Assembly (NCBI GenBank): GCA_022559845.1
Contig: CM040129.1
Span: 1,302,001 to 1,366,000, forward strand
DNA length: 64,000 nt
Direction: 5' to 3'
Source: Amorphophallus konjac
Taxonomy: Eukaryota > Streptophyta > Magnoliopsida > Alismatales > Araceae
Made by a program: the position numbers and the translations under genes. The notes beneath the pieces are model-generated. The model did no database searches. It was given only the letters and a program-made list of their open reading frames with translations, and was not told the DNA's origin. This document shows, one piece after another, positions 1-12,639 of this stretch (position 1 is its first letter; each line of letters starts with the position of its first letter).

Positions 1-3000
1 CACTGCCCCGATATCCTGCATCAGTACCATTTGGTTCCCAGCTACCAGAAGGAGCTTCGATTCTACCTCCGTACTCATCCTTGGATTTAACTTGCTCAAC
101 TGCCTTGCTCTCTTGGTTAATAGGGTCCAACACTTCTCGAGTCCTCGCTGACACCCTATGTGTTTCATTTTTCCTTCGCCAATCTTCTGTACGATTGGCA
201 TACTCGTCTTGTCCTGCTCTTGTATGAGGATTTGAAGAACCAGTTGGTGGTGGCGTCATATTTTCTGGTTCATCATCCCAGGGCTTGATTCTTCTTGTGG
301 AATCCGGTTCATGGTTCATTACGTGTATGTCTTTAGCCTTTGTTGCGACTTGTCTAAACAACCCATCCTTTTCACTGACTGGCAGGGCTTTGGGGGCTGC
401 ATCTCTTTTCTTGGGTTGATCCTGAAAATTTTAGAAAAGAATTTTTTTAGAGGAAAATTGGTCTGAGAATATGCTAGCTTTGTCATTTCAGCCCCATCTT
501 TCTCCAGCTAATATGATTCCTAGCAAACAAAACCGAACTCTTAACAGAAGTTGATCAAAGTTACTTACACACTTTGATGCAGTGGGCTTAGTGATTCTGT
601 ACTCAAAAGACTTGGAGTCCCAGTTGACAGAGAAGTCGCTTGCAATGCTCTTCATCAACTGAAGCTTTTTAGCTGCTGAGAAGGCCTTTGTCGTTGATTG
701 ATCTTTAAACTACCCAGGAAAAGAGAGAGAGCTCAATCTACACTCAAACATGGCTGTGTTTATCTAAGATACACCTCAGTGGAGGTAATATGATGGTACC
801 TCTGGACTCGCAGACATTTCCAGGGAACTCCCGTACCGCGCTGTGAATATCTGCCTCAGATCACACAGTTCTGGCAAATCTGAAAACCTTGCTGCAGCAA
901 AAATCAATGTGGACATGGCTTCCCTGTCTTCTGGCAGACCTTCCCTGTAGTTGAAAAAAATACAAAAAATATCAAGACCCCCTATTATTTTAAAAATGTC
1001 ATATAAAAGAAAGAATGAAAACTTTAAAACTTGATTCTTGTATATTGAAAAGAAAGGAATGTAGTAAAACTTCTCTCATGGTGGACTAAAAAATGATTCT
1101 GCTGTGCAAATAGATAGACAGGACATTTTCCCACACAGCTTGGATTTGGTTGGTCAGGGTACCTGAATCAAATGCTCTAAAGTATTTTGGTAGCACAGAG
1201 AATGAGAATCTGGTCAGATGTGCATAACTTTGACTTGTACGTGTAGGGCAGAGTTGATGGCTATATCCTTTCCCATCAAATCCATGATATTCATATGTTA
1301 GCCCTAATTCATGATTCCACTAAAATGCAAAATATTACCTACTTGAAGCAGCCATATTCAGTTGTCATTTATTGGCGCTATCAATCTAACAACCTCATGA
1401 ACATTAAATACTCAATCAGACAACATCATGATTGACATGAAAGTATCCAGGCAAATGTTTCATAGAAGGATCATTGATGGTGCCAATCAGCCTCTCATGC
1501 CAACCTTTTGTCTGAATGAGTCTCAGTTTACTTTTTAATCTTTAGACACATTAATTTTTAGATAGTAGTGTTTCATTTTGACAGAGATGGTTAGAGGGAA
1601 ACTCATCTATGTTCAGCACATAACCAAGAGACTTGCATCTTGCAAGATACCCTTTGTTCCCACCATCTACCATGTTAGCAACAAAAGCACACAATAACAC
1701 AAGGATATGGAAAGCTTGTCAATCACAAACAGAACATTCATAATAAAAGACAAGAACTATTCCAGCAACAAGGGAACGTATGTTACTACTACCAAAGAGA
1801 AATTGTAGGTATACCTCTGCTTTTGAAGCAGCGGAAGCTGTACCAGGACATTCTCACAGAATTTCTCTATCATATCGTAGCAAGCTAAGCGATTCATCTC
1901 GATAATAAGCTCATCCATCTGATCCAACGGCAAGCAGCAAAAATATCTTGTCAGTAACACATCAATAAACTGGCATTCACATAGTTTCATATAAAAAGAT
2001 CACTGAAAAAGAGGGAGACAGATATCACAAGCACATATATTGCATGAAATGGCAGTTCCACCAATAACTGTATGGGTATTGCAAACATTAACCAGAATTG
2101 AGGATCCATGCCAAACATACATCAACAAAGGAAGGAACTCTTTTTTATGATGAATATTCACAAACTAGAATTGCTAAATTGGAAAGCCTCAAACAAAAGC
2201 AGATGGGTAACAGAAGAAAAACGATCAAAAGATGCCGGTTATTTGAAAAAAATAGGCAAGGATACTGATCATCACAACATGCCGGTTTTATGAGTCCTTG
2301 CAAACACACTTCACTGAATGGAGAAACAACCTGCCGAACATGTAGGATGAAATCTTACAGATCAGACATGAGGTTTACCCGAGCAAAGGCATGTTCAGCA
2401 TTGCCACTGCGGAGGAGGTCGGCGATGTCATTCCTCAGGATGTTGACCACAGATTGCTTCCTGTTCCGGATGGGCTTCAACCTCTCGTAGATGCACTTGA
2501 TCCTATGCTTGCTGCATCGAAAGCCAAATGGTGGCCGCCGACACCACAGTATGTGCACACATCAGTAATGTCAAAGCCACAATAGTCACTAACAATAATA
2601 ATAAAAAAAAACAAGCAAGCAAAAACGGCAAAATCATCTGATTCTACTCCGCTATAGGCCATGGAGCAATGAGACAAAGAGGGAACAAAAGAAGGAAATG
2701 GGGAATTGGCAGTTAGATAGTTAGGTCGACAACATGAGTTGAAAGATGAGCCTGATGAAAATAGATCAACAAAACAGAAGAACGTTGGAGGTTGCAGACG
2801 AAGCTCAACACTCCTTGGAGGCAAGGCAGTTAATTTTCCTTTGAATTATCCCCTCCAATGTACATCACATACCTTCCCGTCATACAATCGCCAATTACGA
2901 CCTTCCTCGTCATCCTTGTTGAGTCTTATAAATAATTGAAGTGACCCAACTCCCGGTATAGAAAGCAAACAAATGAGGGCAAAACAGAAGTAACGATGAA

Positions 3001-3534
3001 GACATCATAAATAAAGAATCAGAAGCAAGAGTTAATAAAAGTTCAAGCTAGCTCTAATATTGCCAGATTAGACAACTGCTAGATCTTTTGCAAAATATGG
3101 AAACCCAGACCACAAAATATAGAAGCACAATTTGAGGCATTAACCTGCAAAATTGCATTTTGGATCGATCGATGTTCTTGGAGATGGGCATGTGGTGAGC
3201 AAGGTGAAAGGAAGAGAGAGAGAGAGAGCCAGGATGGGTAACAAAATTATCATCATTATCACCGAGGAATGGAATGATCCCCTACGCACGTCCACCCCCA
3301 ACAGCACAAGTAATACCCCACCCAGAACAAGGCGAAGAGAAGACCCATCGGCATCCTGCTCCACCAGAAGCAAAACGCGTATAGAACAGGAAGGAACACG
3401 CAAGACAAGAGTACTGAAGAGAGGGGGAGCGGGATGAGGATGCGGGGCACGATCCAGCAGAACACGAGCGGCAGCATGAAGCATCATACTCACCATTTGG
3501 CCGTGAATGTGCGGCCGAGCAGGGCGCCGAACAT
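1..3534 (-). CDS. IST1-like ESCRT-III regulator, 3' end outside window
   Basis: Product resembles plant IST1-like (ISTL) proteins (Pfam Ist1), cytosolic factors that act with VPS4 and ESCRT-III in multivesicular body sorting. Exons read on the minus strand: 3534-3494, 2511-2379, 1918-1815, 944-800, 709-569 and 421-1. All join in frame at GT/AG sites. The protein starts MFGALLGRTFTAK, then has the helical Ist1 core with IRNRKQ, DIADLLRSG, ACYDMIEKFCENV, STLIFAAARFSDLPEL and ARYGSSLE. The last visible exon encodes a polar, probably disordered tail with KPWDDEP and is open to the window edge. The ATG at 3534 was chosen because the MFGALLGR start and its donor fit the family. An ORF-only reading of exon 2 would place a false start near 2558. 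Introns are 140-980 bp. The domain looks intact, so a functional gene is likely. Confidence 0.9.
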
Positions 3535-4480
3535 CTTCTCCTTCCCGACGAGATCCCCTTCGACACGATGACGCAGCAGAAGCAAAGATTAAGATGGCGC
3601 CTCCGCTCTCTACCTCTCTTCTCTCTTCCTAACCGTCGGCTTTTCCAATTCCTCTCCCTCCTCTCTTCTAACAGAGTCTGGCCATCCATCTGGCTGCCAT
3701 ATTAATGAGAGGGGGACTGCTGCTGCCGAGGAGCACGAGGAGGAGTAGAATGGAGAAGAGAGGGGCGGGGAGAGGTAGCGGCGGTGGAGGTGGAGGTGGT
3801 GGCGGCGGTGGTGGAGGAGGTGACGCACATGAGCTGTCGTTTATATCAAGCAATGTGGGGACCGCGCGGGCCATCCCGCCGCCCTCACATTTCAAAAATT
3901 GTTAAATGCCCCCCCGGGGGGGGGGACCAATTTGTGAGTAGACCGAATCAGAATCCAGCAACGGTGAGCCGCCGAGGGTTGTGGCAGCATCCTATTGGCT
4001 GTGGGGGGGGAGGGAGGGAGGGAGCACAGAGCACGCACGGATCTTCCCGACCACTTCGTGCCGCTCGGCCGGCCGCCTTCTGTGGACTGGGCTCCGGTCT
4101 TCTCGTTTGTCCGCGGAGGCGGCCGCCGGCCGCCGGCTGGGCAGGGCACCCATCGATGGGCTGCCTCTGCCTCCCAAGTGTTGTGCTGACATCGTCTCCT
4201 CCCTCCTCTTTATTTCCAAGGCCTCCCTCATATAAACACAAGATGCAGGGAAACAAAAACGGGAACGTAGTCGAGTAGTCTCGTCACCACCACCAAATGT
4301 GGACTTACGAAAAATATGCGGAGTAATTTTTGGAAGACCCCGTCAATTTCAAATTTATCATCGGATTTGACTTGAAAAATATGCGGAGTCAGGTGTTGTA
4401 TTTCTATATCTACGTCTCTCCTTTCCGGATTTTAAATCAACATAAACGTCGGAGAGGTTTTATATTGCTAAAATTTTATC
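3535..4480. promoter_or_regulatory. Upstream region of the IST1-like gene with purine/pyrimidine tracts
   Basis: Sequence 5' of the IST1-like ATG. It has a CT-rich stretch (about 3605-3670, GA-rich on the gene strand), which fits a plant 5' UTR or core promoter, then GC-rich low-complexity DNA to about 4200. Several ORFs overlap here on both strands, but they are low-complexity and none resembles a protein family. No TATA box can be chosen with confidence. Confidence 0.35.
3781..3822. repeat. GGT/GGC-rich microsatellite
   Basis: Imperfect run of GGN triplets (GGCGGTGGAGGTGG pattern) about 250 bp upstream of the IST1-like start. It creates Gly and Pro homopolymers in overlapping ORFs that I do not accept as genes. 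Confidence 0.85.
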
Positions 4481-5060
4481 GGAGATTCCAACCGATGATT
4501 GAAATTGGAATCATCCCCGCAAAGTTGAATTCCAAATGCAACTAATGATTAAAATTCAACATGTATCATAGTCCATGGTTATGATCTGGGTCGCGCATCC
4601 CGTGTTTGTCGTGGTTCACATGACAGAACCTAAAAATCAATCTGTATGTGAGGATACGTGTTAGAGAATAGTCGTGCATTAGAAACGAGCTAAAAATATA
4701 ATGCGATTATAATTATGGTGCCCTTTCCACTCAACACCTTAAGACGTGATTGACATCTGGATAGATTATGGGAGATTCCAACCAATGATTGAAATTGGAA
4801 TCATCCCCGCAAAGTTAAATTCCAAACGCAACTAATGATTAAAATTTAACACGTATCAGAGTCCATAATTATGATCTGGGCCGCGCACCCCGTGTTTGTC
4901 GTGGTTCACGGGACAGAGTGTAAAAATCGATCTACACGTGAGGAGACGTGTTAGAGAATAGTCATGCATTGGAAACGAGTTAAAAATATAATGTGATTAT
5001 AATTATGATGTACTCTCCACTCAACACCTTAGGACTTGTTTGACATCCAGATAGATTATG
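4481..5060. repeat. Tandem duplication, two units of about 290 bp
   Basis: Unit 1 (4481-4770) and unit 2 (4771-5060) both begin GGAGATTCCAACC and keep the same order of segments. Shared stretches include TTGAAATTGGAATCATCCCC, CCCGTGTTTGTCGTGGTTCA and the closing ATAGATTATGGGA. Divergence is scattered point changes, so the duplication is not recent. No coding potential seen. The family is unidentified. Confidence 0.85.
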
Positions 5061-5950
5061 GGAGGCGATGAGAGAGAGAGAGAGAGCGGTGGGCCCCGCT
5101 CTCTCCTCACAGACAAACATCCTAATCGGGAGCGGTTAGCGTGCTCGACCCTCCGAGGTCGAGCGCGTTAATCTTGCCCGGTTAACAAAGACGCCCTTAA
5201 GATTTCGAGTTGGACGACTCAATCTAATAAAATTTAACAGGATTTAATCCGACATATGTATTCTTGGACATTCATTTTTCTTTTTTGTTGAATTATTAGA
5301 GATAAATAAATAAATAAATAATACATTGAATGATAGAAAAACTCCTTTTAATAGTGAAAAATACACGGGAACGAATTTCATAGGAGGGGGTGATCACATT
5401 CCAAACCAGTGAGAGTGAGAGTGAGACTGAGAGGGTGAGGCGGCGGCGGCGAAGGCCATGAGTTTAGAAAGCTGCTGTTGTTCATGTTATGCCCGCTGAC
5501 CCCCACAATTCCTGCATGTGGGGCCGGCGGGAGTCCACAGCTCATTGTGAATAAAAAGTGGAGTGATCATGATATAATATACCAACCTACCCCCAGCAGC
5601 AGCGGTGGTGGCGGTGGACCGGCGGTGGTGGTGGTAAAGCGATGATAGATAGATACGGGGGGCGGGGGGGGGGGGGGGAATGCAGCTGGATTTGAGCAGC
5701 AGGCCGCTTTCTTTACTCCCCCTTCCGATTCTTTCCTTTCACCGGAAGGAAGGGCCAGGAACTCCAGTAGCCAGAGAGGAGAAGTCGCTGGGCCCGCGGT
5801 GTAGACGCGGTCTGTCCCGCGAGCAGCGTGCGCCGGCAGCAGCACGGGTTGCCGCACTGCCGCCTGCGGCACGCGCACGCGGCCGCCGCCTCTGCGACAA
5901 CGACGGAATTCACTAAACTATTTAAACCAAAGAGAGAGAGAGAGAAATCT
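5061..5950. other. Intergenic DNA without a recognised gene
   Basis: Contains GA microsatellite stretches (5069-5086, 5408-5434), a GGT-type tract (5596-5633), a poly-G run of about 20 bases (5657-5679) and a GC-rich patch (5780-5900). ORFs here come from low-complexity sequence. No gene supported. Confidence 0.6.
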
Positions 5951-5959
5951 TTTTTATAA

Positions 5960-6400
5960 TTTTGTATTAATATAATTAGGTATTTTTATATATATATTAT
6001 TGTAAAATTCGATTTTATCAAATATATTTTCCATCGGAGTATATTATCATAAATATCCTCGAGATATAGATAATGTCACGATTACGTTCTCGTCGTAACT
6101 CCCGTGTGTTTAACCCGAGTTAAGTACGAGTTAAAGAGTAAGATTTTTATATATATATCCCTGTAGAATTTGATTTTGTCAAATATATCTTAGATCTAAC
6201 GACCGTAGATGACATATTTCATAAAATATTCTTCTCCGGCGACGATAATAAATTAAAAGAGTATAACTATAAAATTTTTATTTAAATAAAAGATATTCAC
6301 GATAATATATTCAGATGAGAGGTGTATTTGACAAAATCAAATTTTACGAAGATATATATATATGTAAAAATCTCTATTAATTAATATTCATCGGAGAAAA
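5960..6400. repeat. Inverted-repeat element with an extra internal copy
   Basis: The left segment (about 5975-6062: TATTTTTATATATATAT..., AAATTCGATTTTATCAAATA, then GTATATTATCATAAATATC) recurs in reverse complement at about 6290-6370 (AAATTTGATTTTGTCAAATA, ATATATTATCGTGAATATC). A third, direct copy of its core lies at 6147-6190. This fits an AT-rich MITE or two overlapping ones. Target duplications were not resolved. Confidence 0.5.
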
Positions 6401-9018
6401 TCTGACTTTTATCGTATTGACAGGACTGTCAATGGATCGAATTCTGATGGGACTTAAGTATGCCCGACCCGAGCACGACTCAATATTAAAACTTAAGAGT
6501 GGACCTGAGCCGGAATCCAACCCATCGATAACCTTACACGTTGGTGGTGCAAGTCTTGTCAAAGGAGGAGTCCAATGTTAGAATTTGCATGGCCTCCCGC
6601 ACGACATCCCGTGCACGCCATCCCTTTGCGTAAGCAAGTAATTAATTAATTAATCAACTAATTAATTAATACAGACTGGTCACGGCTGGCGACAAGAACC
6701 GAAAGGGCAGGTTCCACGGCCATGCACGAATAAAGAGTAACGTGCATGATCGGTGGAGCATCTCCTTGCTGCTCGCTTTCGCTGGCTTTCGCTGCTTCGT
6801 CCACGTCACGGACACTCCATCACTTGGCTCTCACAGTGAGTTGCTCTTCCAGACCACCCCTCCTCCCATGTCGTACTCTGTCTGTCGTCGATTAACTGAC
6901 GTTTTTGGATTCTCTCCCGTTCATTAATCAATCAATAAAGTAGGGTTCAAAGCATTCAATTATTAAAGCTGTGTTTGAATATCGATGTTGTGAGAGAGAT
7001 TCCGATTCTTGTCATGACATAATCTCTATCAAATAAATCATTATATTTTTATATACGTGACAAAATAAATTTACACAAGGAGAAGAGATATAGACTCGAA
7101 AGATACATAGAGCGAAAAATCTTCGAAATCTCGTTCTCACGGGCTTTTCAATAATTATAATGAATTTCAATCGTTAAAATAAATAGAAAATGTTCAGAAG
7201 TGGGTGAACGTACAGTAACATCTACGAAATTTGAAGGTAAAAATGAGGGATTCTTTTAGACAGTTTCGTATAAAATCTATTCATACTTGGATGTACTCTC
7301 AAAAGAGATTATTGAACCCTCGTTTTCAAATAAAAAATTCATTTCTTTTCGAGTAATGTTCAAATTTTAAATTCTTCGTAATCCGGTCGACACATAATCC
7401 CTATCAAACGTAGTCGAAGAGACAGACGACTGATCGAGAGGGAGTAATAATATCATGATGAGAGAAACCTAATCAAATCATCTATAATATCCGAAAAGAT
7501 AAACCCATGAATGAAATGGTTTTTTCTCTCTCTCTCTCTCTTATGTAAGGGATCAATATCCCTATGAGAAATTAATACACAGTCACACACACATACGTCC
7601 ATGCATCCCCAACTGAAAGTAATGGACAGCATGCAGGTGTGCCATGCATGTAACTGCTGCATGGTATATATAGATGGATGTGCAGTGAGTATCACTCGTA
7701 TCTTTTATGTAGACTGTTGTATGTGCAGCTATATACCTCCGATTATGCCCCATTATTAACAGTGGGCTAACATCAGGATACCTCTGAGTATCGAAACCCA
7801 CCGACAGAGGTGGGTTACGTTTGTCTCGATTTTGCTCTCTCTTTTCGACCCTGACATTTGGGAACTCGAACTGTCTTGGACATCACGAAACTCATCTTTC
7901 CTCTTGCGAAACCCTCATCTCTTCACAGATCTTGCGCCGATCCTCTCCATCTCTCCTCACGCAAGTGTTGTATCTCTCGATCCCTCCTTCGTCCGGCCTA
8001 TGAGATCTCCATGTGCCGTGGATGGGTCAGAGAAGCATTTTCATTCGTCCTTGACATCTCTACGACCCAAGCAACGGTGCCTTCCGATGGCAGTCCTTCT
8101 AACGTGAAAAATGGGAGCGAATCTTACAGCTTGCAGTCTTCCATCCCTTTCGCTAGCTACGTGTATGTTATTATAGTTGACTCTTTTCTCGTGAGTGAAT
8201 ATTTAAAAATTTCTTCTTTGCAAGCACACCCACGATCGCCCTCGCCCCCTTCTAAGCTATTATTGACTCCGTCTTCTCGATCCCTCTCCATTCTCTCTCC
8301 ACCTACTGTGGTTGATTTCCGATGACGGTGGTAGTACGATCATTGTCTCTAGTGTTCGTCGTCCCTTACCGGTTGTGAGCTGATCAGTGGTGATCGGACT
8401 CGTGTGTTGGATCCGTCTGTGCTATCGTTGGTATCAACGTACCTTCACTCTTACTCGTAAGATTATTTTTCTCTGTCTTGCCCAAAAAAATGGTACGTAA
8501 TTAATTAGGTTTGGCCTTTGACGTGTAGTTGAGAATCAAGGGCATTGCTTACACAACTGGGATATGTGTTTCTTATTCTTTTCATCTATATTTGTAATAC
8601 CCAAACTACTCTGCGTATATTTTGTGCATATATTTTTTTTGACATTATTATTCTTATTGCTATTCATTTTCAAATATCACTATTAATGTTATTGTCATTT
8701 TCATGTTGATGCAATGCTTCAAAAACGTGAAAAAGAGATTGGCATTGTAGATGGTACACATATATTGAGATTTCATTCTTATCTCATGGTCTAAAAATAC
8801 ATTTATATTTAAAGTCAAGTAAGGAGATGAGCTTAGAAATAGTCAACTTCAAGAAAAGAATCTTGCAAGTCAGTTGTTTTTTATTTCTAGGTGTAAAATA
8901 TAACAATTATAATTTAGTTCTTTAAGAAAGCAGCTTGATATGCATTTGTTTAGATACCTAGCTAGTAAAAGTTGACTTTGCTCTATGAGGAGTTTAACCT
9001 GTGGATGGTGTGAAAATT
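6401..9018. other. Intergenic DNA, no gene recognised
   Basis: AT-rich DNA with short microsatellites (TAAT repeats at 6640-6670, CT repeat at 7527-7541). A weak match to the hAT-MITE theme (GACTGTCAATGG and CCCGACCCGAG) lies at 6424-6480. The ORF at 7858-8325 has no recognisable domain and a composition expected by chance. Confidence 0.5.
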
Positions 9019-9035
9019 AGAAAGAGACCAGTTCA

Positions 9036-10338
9036 GGTGGCTGCGTAGCCCCTCCACCTGCTTGTGAGTTTATCCTGCTTCGAGTTTAGCACTCTCCTAT
9101 TCAGTCTGCTGGTGTTCTGCCTGATCAAGTTGATGGTGGTTGCGTCACTCTGTCGATTGCTTGTGGATCTGTTGGTGCTCTCGTTCATCCGACTGCCGGT
9201 GGGAGTGTGGCTACTGGTGACTCGTCCTGTGCCCCCTTGGGGTGCACATCGGCTGTTGATGTACTAGAGCCCTCGGCTGCTTTGGATATGCCTCTTGCTG
9301 GTGGTGAGTCTACTGACCAGTCGTGTCTCCATGGTGTTGGTGTTACTGCCCCTTTTGTGGATGTGGGTGTTTATGCCTCTGGGGACTCTAGCCAGCCGGC
9401 TTCCTCGTCTGTTACTCCCCGGTGTGCCTCAATGCAAGTTCTTCAACGGGATGCGATAGTCCCTGCCACCTCCTCTGCGATGCGCCAGTATGCTCGGGGC
9501 TTCCTAAGATCTCATGTAGTGTCTGCTTCTTCTGAAGGTGGTGACAAGGTGCGGGCAGAGTGCGCCTCCGGCCAACCAGTAGTTCCCCCTGACAGTGTTT
9601 CTCTGGCCTTCCCGGCTATTCTGATGGGCCCGACTGCAATCGTCCTCCCTAAGGAAGCGGACCGATTGGCCTGTATGGTTGCTCTTCGCGCGATGAGGGA
9701 TGAAATCAACGCTCTTCCAGTCTTTTCTCGGCATGGGGCTTCTGGCCTTCCTCAGCCCTGCAGTGCTGCAGCGCCCTTGGCGCCGTCTCCTCCGGCCTTG
9801 CAGTCCCCTCACGACGTGCCTCGCGATGACGTTCATCCACTACCTGCTACCTCCGTTCAGGCTGTTGATGGTTCCGCCAGTGACATACCCAACCAGTAGC
9901 CTCCCCCGACTGCTTTGCTTGATTCTCCCCCCCCCCCCCCCCCCCCCCCCCGCGCGCTACCACTGCAACATGATCTTCTCCCTCCGGTTCATGATGATGC
10001 CCCCGACGAGTTTGATGGTTCGGTTGATGAGCAGGGCCTAGAGTTTGATGCTTCTTTCCAGCCCGCCCGCAGGAGCAAAAGAAAGAATCGACGTAGGCCT
10101 AACCATCTCGAATTCTACAATGTCAGGCTGTAGCCGATGGTCTCTTTTTCCCAATTCGGTTAATGGGTGCTGGCAGGTTAGATAAGCTAGGTATGCCTAG
10201 TATCCGATTATTGTAAATGTTTTCTTCCTCGGTTATCAATAATACACTCCCTTGGTGTTAGGTGGGGAAGTGTATCCCGGATTGGGGAGCACTCTCCAAC
10301 TAATCACTAGGTAGGGATTTTGATTTAAAAAAAGAAAG
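9036..10338 (+). mobile_element. LINE-like retroposon insertion with 17-bp target duplications
   Basis: Flanked by identical 17-bp direct repeats, AGAAAGAGACCAGTTCA, at 9019-9035 and 10339-10355. The right end has an A-rich tail (AAAAAAAGAAAG). Long target duplications and an A tail are typical of target-primed reverse transcription. An uninterrupted relative of the target site lies at 10844-10860, supporting the boundaries. The interior has two open frames but no reverse transcriptase or endonuclease motif, so it is a non-autonomous, 5'-truncated or ORF1-like copy. Confidence 0.7.
9207..10133 (+). pseudogene. ORF(s) inside the LINE-like insertion, unknown product
   Basis: Open frame 9207-9899 (about 230 codons) ends at a TAG. 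A second open frame begins around 9915, after a poly-C run of over 20 bases (9928-9951), and ends at 10133. Its C-terminal part is charged and ends in a basic RRSKRKNRRRP patch. No zinc knuckle, RRM or RT motif was seen. It could be the remains of a LINE ORF1 or a captured transcript. The poly-C run may have shifted the frame. I do not recognise the family. Confidence 0.4.
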
Positions 10339-10890
10339 AGAAAGAGACCAGTTCAAGTTTATAGAGAAATAATTTTTTTGTTGGATAATTCCCTACACCC
10401 CTTGTTCTTTAGGCTCTCACTGCAGGGAGAAGTAGAAAATGCCCTCTTCATGTCTGACATTTTCTAAACACTCATTATATCCCTTCCTATGCATCAGCTT
10501 TAGCCCATGCCATCTAATACCTCATTTTTATTGTCTTGTAACGTGGTAAGCTAGTTGTTGGCATCTAAGGTACTGGTATCTCATGTGTTCCCCCCATCCC
10601 CCCACTTGGATGGTTCATATGTTTGGTGGGTCATCTCTATATGTCTTGCTATGAACATATATAACATCTTTGTTTTTTTGTCTATGTTTATGAGTGGTTG
10701 GTTAGTTTCTATCCAAGCACTCTGTTTTTCATCTCTCTCCTTTTTTTTTGTTTTGTTCATTCCTTTCTTCTCGTTGGGAGGAGTTTTGCATGAGCTGGAT
10801 GGCTTTGCTACGAGGTGTTTAACTTGTGGATGGTGTGGAAATTAGAAAGAGACCGGTTCAAGTTTAGTACTGTTGGCAATCTAAGGTACT
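10339..10890. repeat. Locally duplicated segment flanking the LINE-like insertion
   Basis: 8980-9035 plus 10356-10370 (GTTTAACCTGTGGATGGTGTG...AGTTTA) is repeated at 10805-10868 without the insertion. GTTGGCATCTAAGGTACTG at 10556 also recurs as GTTGGCAATCTAAGGTACTG at 10872. A local duplication therefore predates the insertion. The ORF at 10555-10845 is not credible as a gene. Confidence 0.6.
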
Positions 10891-11329
10891 GATTAAGCTA
10901 TGAGCTAGCGCTCATGAAATTGCTTTAGGGTTAAAAGACATGTGACTTTCAAACCCCAAATTTTGGGACATACTTTAGGATCAGATACCTGAGTCAGGCC
11001 GAGTCGGGTCGAGTCATAGTGAGAGAGAGAATGTTTTTGAGAGAGGGAGGAGATGTCGTACCGGATCAGAGAAGATCCGATCCGATACGGATCACCGAGT
11101 CCACAAACCCTAGCTCAAGATTTTGTTGAAACTATCCGGAAATCTTCTAAGAGGAAGTGTGGAACTATTCCCGGCACCAATAACTTCTACCTAAGCCAAG
11201 AGGATCCGACTTTGACAGTTTTCTGTATGGTTTGATGCCGTCCATGTGTTGCAGAGAAAGACATAAATGTTTTTTTTTGCAAGTGTAAGAACATATAGTA
11301 ACATTATTATTAACATTAAAAACTTTGGT

Positions 11330-12290
11330 GCGGATTGACAAATGTTATTCTTCTAAAAAATTCACACTTAAAAATTCAGACGGGAGAGAGACGAGTGAGG
11401 ACTATAGAGAGAGAGAAGAGATGAGAGATACGAGATAAATATATCATCAACGTGATTAATTAATACATGAGACATACGAGATAAATCTAAGATGAATAGT
11501 AAATTTAAAATATAATCAATTATTGATATTATTATTTAATATTATAAAATTTCATAAGATTTGATAAATATTATTTTTTAAAAAAATATACATTTAAAAA
11601 TCTAAGAGAGAGAGAGAGAGAGAGAGATATGAACGAGAGCAATAGAGAGATGGGAGAGATGAGTTAAATATATTGTCAATAATAAATATATTATTAAAAA
11701 TAATTATTATTTTGATAATAATAAAATTAATATTACTAATTGTGTGTTAAAAATATTACCAAGACTTTGTTACGCTACTATGGTCAATGTATCCACCACT
11801 ATTCATTGTGAACTAATTTATATTTTAAACTTTTAAATATTTATAATATATTTTATAAAATAAATATATCATCAATTTAATATAAATTTTGAGAAAATAT
11901 CTATATTAATACTAATTAAGTGAGAGAGAGAGGGGGAGAGTGACATGAGAGAGGGGAGGAGAGAGAGAGAGAATGAGAGATATATTGAAAAAATTAAAAA
12001 TAAAGATAAATATGATATTTTAGTTATTATTATTATCAGATTAACTCATTCCTCATCGAATCACATTAAATTAAAAGTATGTTAATCCGCTCTCGTAACC
12101 ATAGAGGAGAGGGGTCAGGGGAGAGAGACGGACAGAGAACTAGAGATATTTTAAAAAAAATAAAAATAATGATAAATATGATATTTTAATTGTCATTATT
12201 ATCCGATTAATTCATTACTTATTAAATCACATTAAATTGAAAATACGTTAATCCATTTTTTTAATTACAGGTTAACTTCCCTCCTATCGG
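11330..12290. repeat. Diverged tandem repeats with GA microsatellites
   Basis: Three or four related blocks, each an AT-rich stretch followed by (GA)n: 11340-11430, 11560-11660, 11920-11980 and 12110-12150. The clearest pair is 11982-12105 and about 12150-12275, offset by 166 bp and sharing GATAAATATGATATTTTA and AATCACATTAAATT. No coding potential. Confidence 0.6.
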
Positions 12291-12639
12291 ATTAAAAATG
12301 CGTTAACTCACGCTAAATTAAAAATGAGTTGAGTTGACTCACAGAAGTCCTAACTCCGAGGGGCTCAAGGATGTGGATATATTACAGCTAAATCTGAAAT
12401 TAGGTTAAATTAAGCCTAAGTTTTCATAACTTATTTGTTAAAATCTAATGTAATTTAATTTCAGTTATCTGCGATCGACTATTATGAATTCAGATTTAAT
12501 TCTTTGGTTTTAGGTAGATTTAAATCAGTGACAAAAGGTAACGATGGTACATGAAATTAGCGTCAGCAACTTAGCATCCTCAAAACTTCGTACATTAATA
12601 ATTTTTTAATACAAAAGAATTAACCTTGGAAAATATGGT

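Noticed and set aside
3140..4278. Overlapping ORFs on both strands near 3.1-4.3 kb
   Set aside because: GC- and repeat-driven frames over the IST1-like first exon, intron 1 and promoter. Only the small MFGALLGR exon is real.
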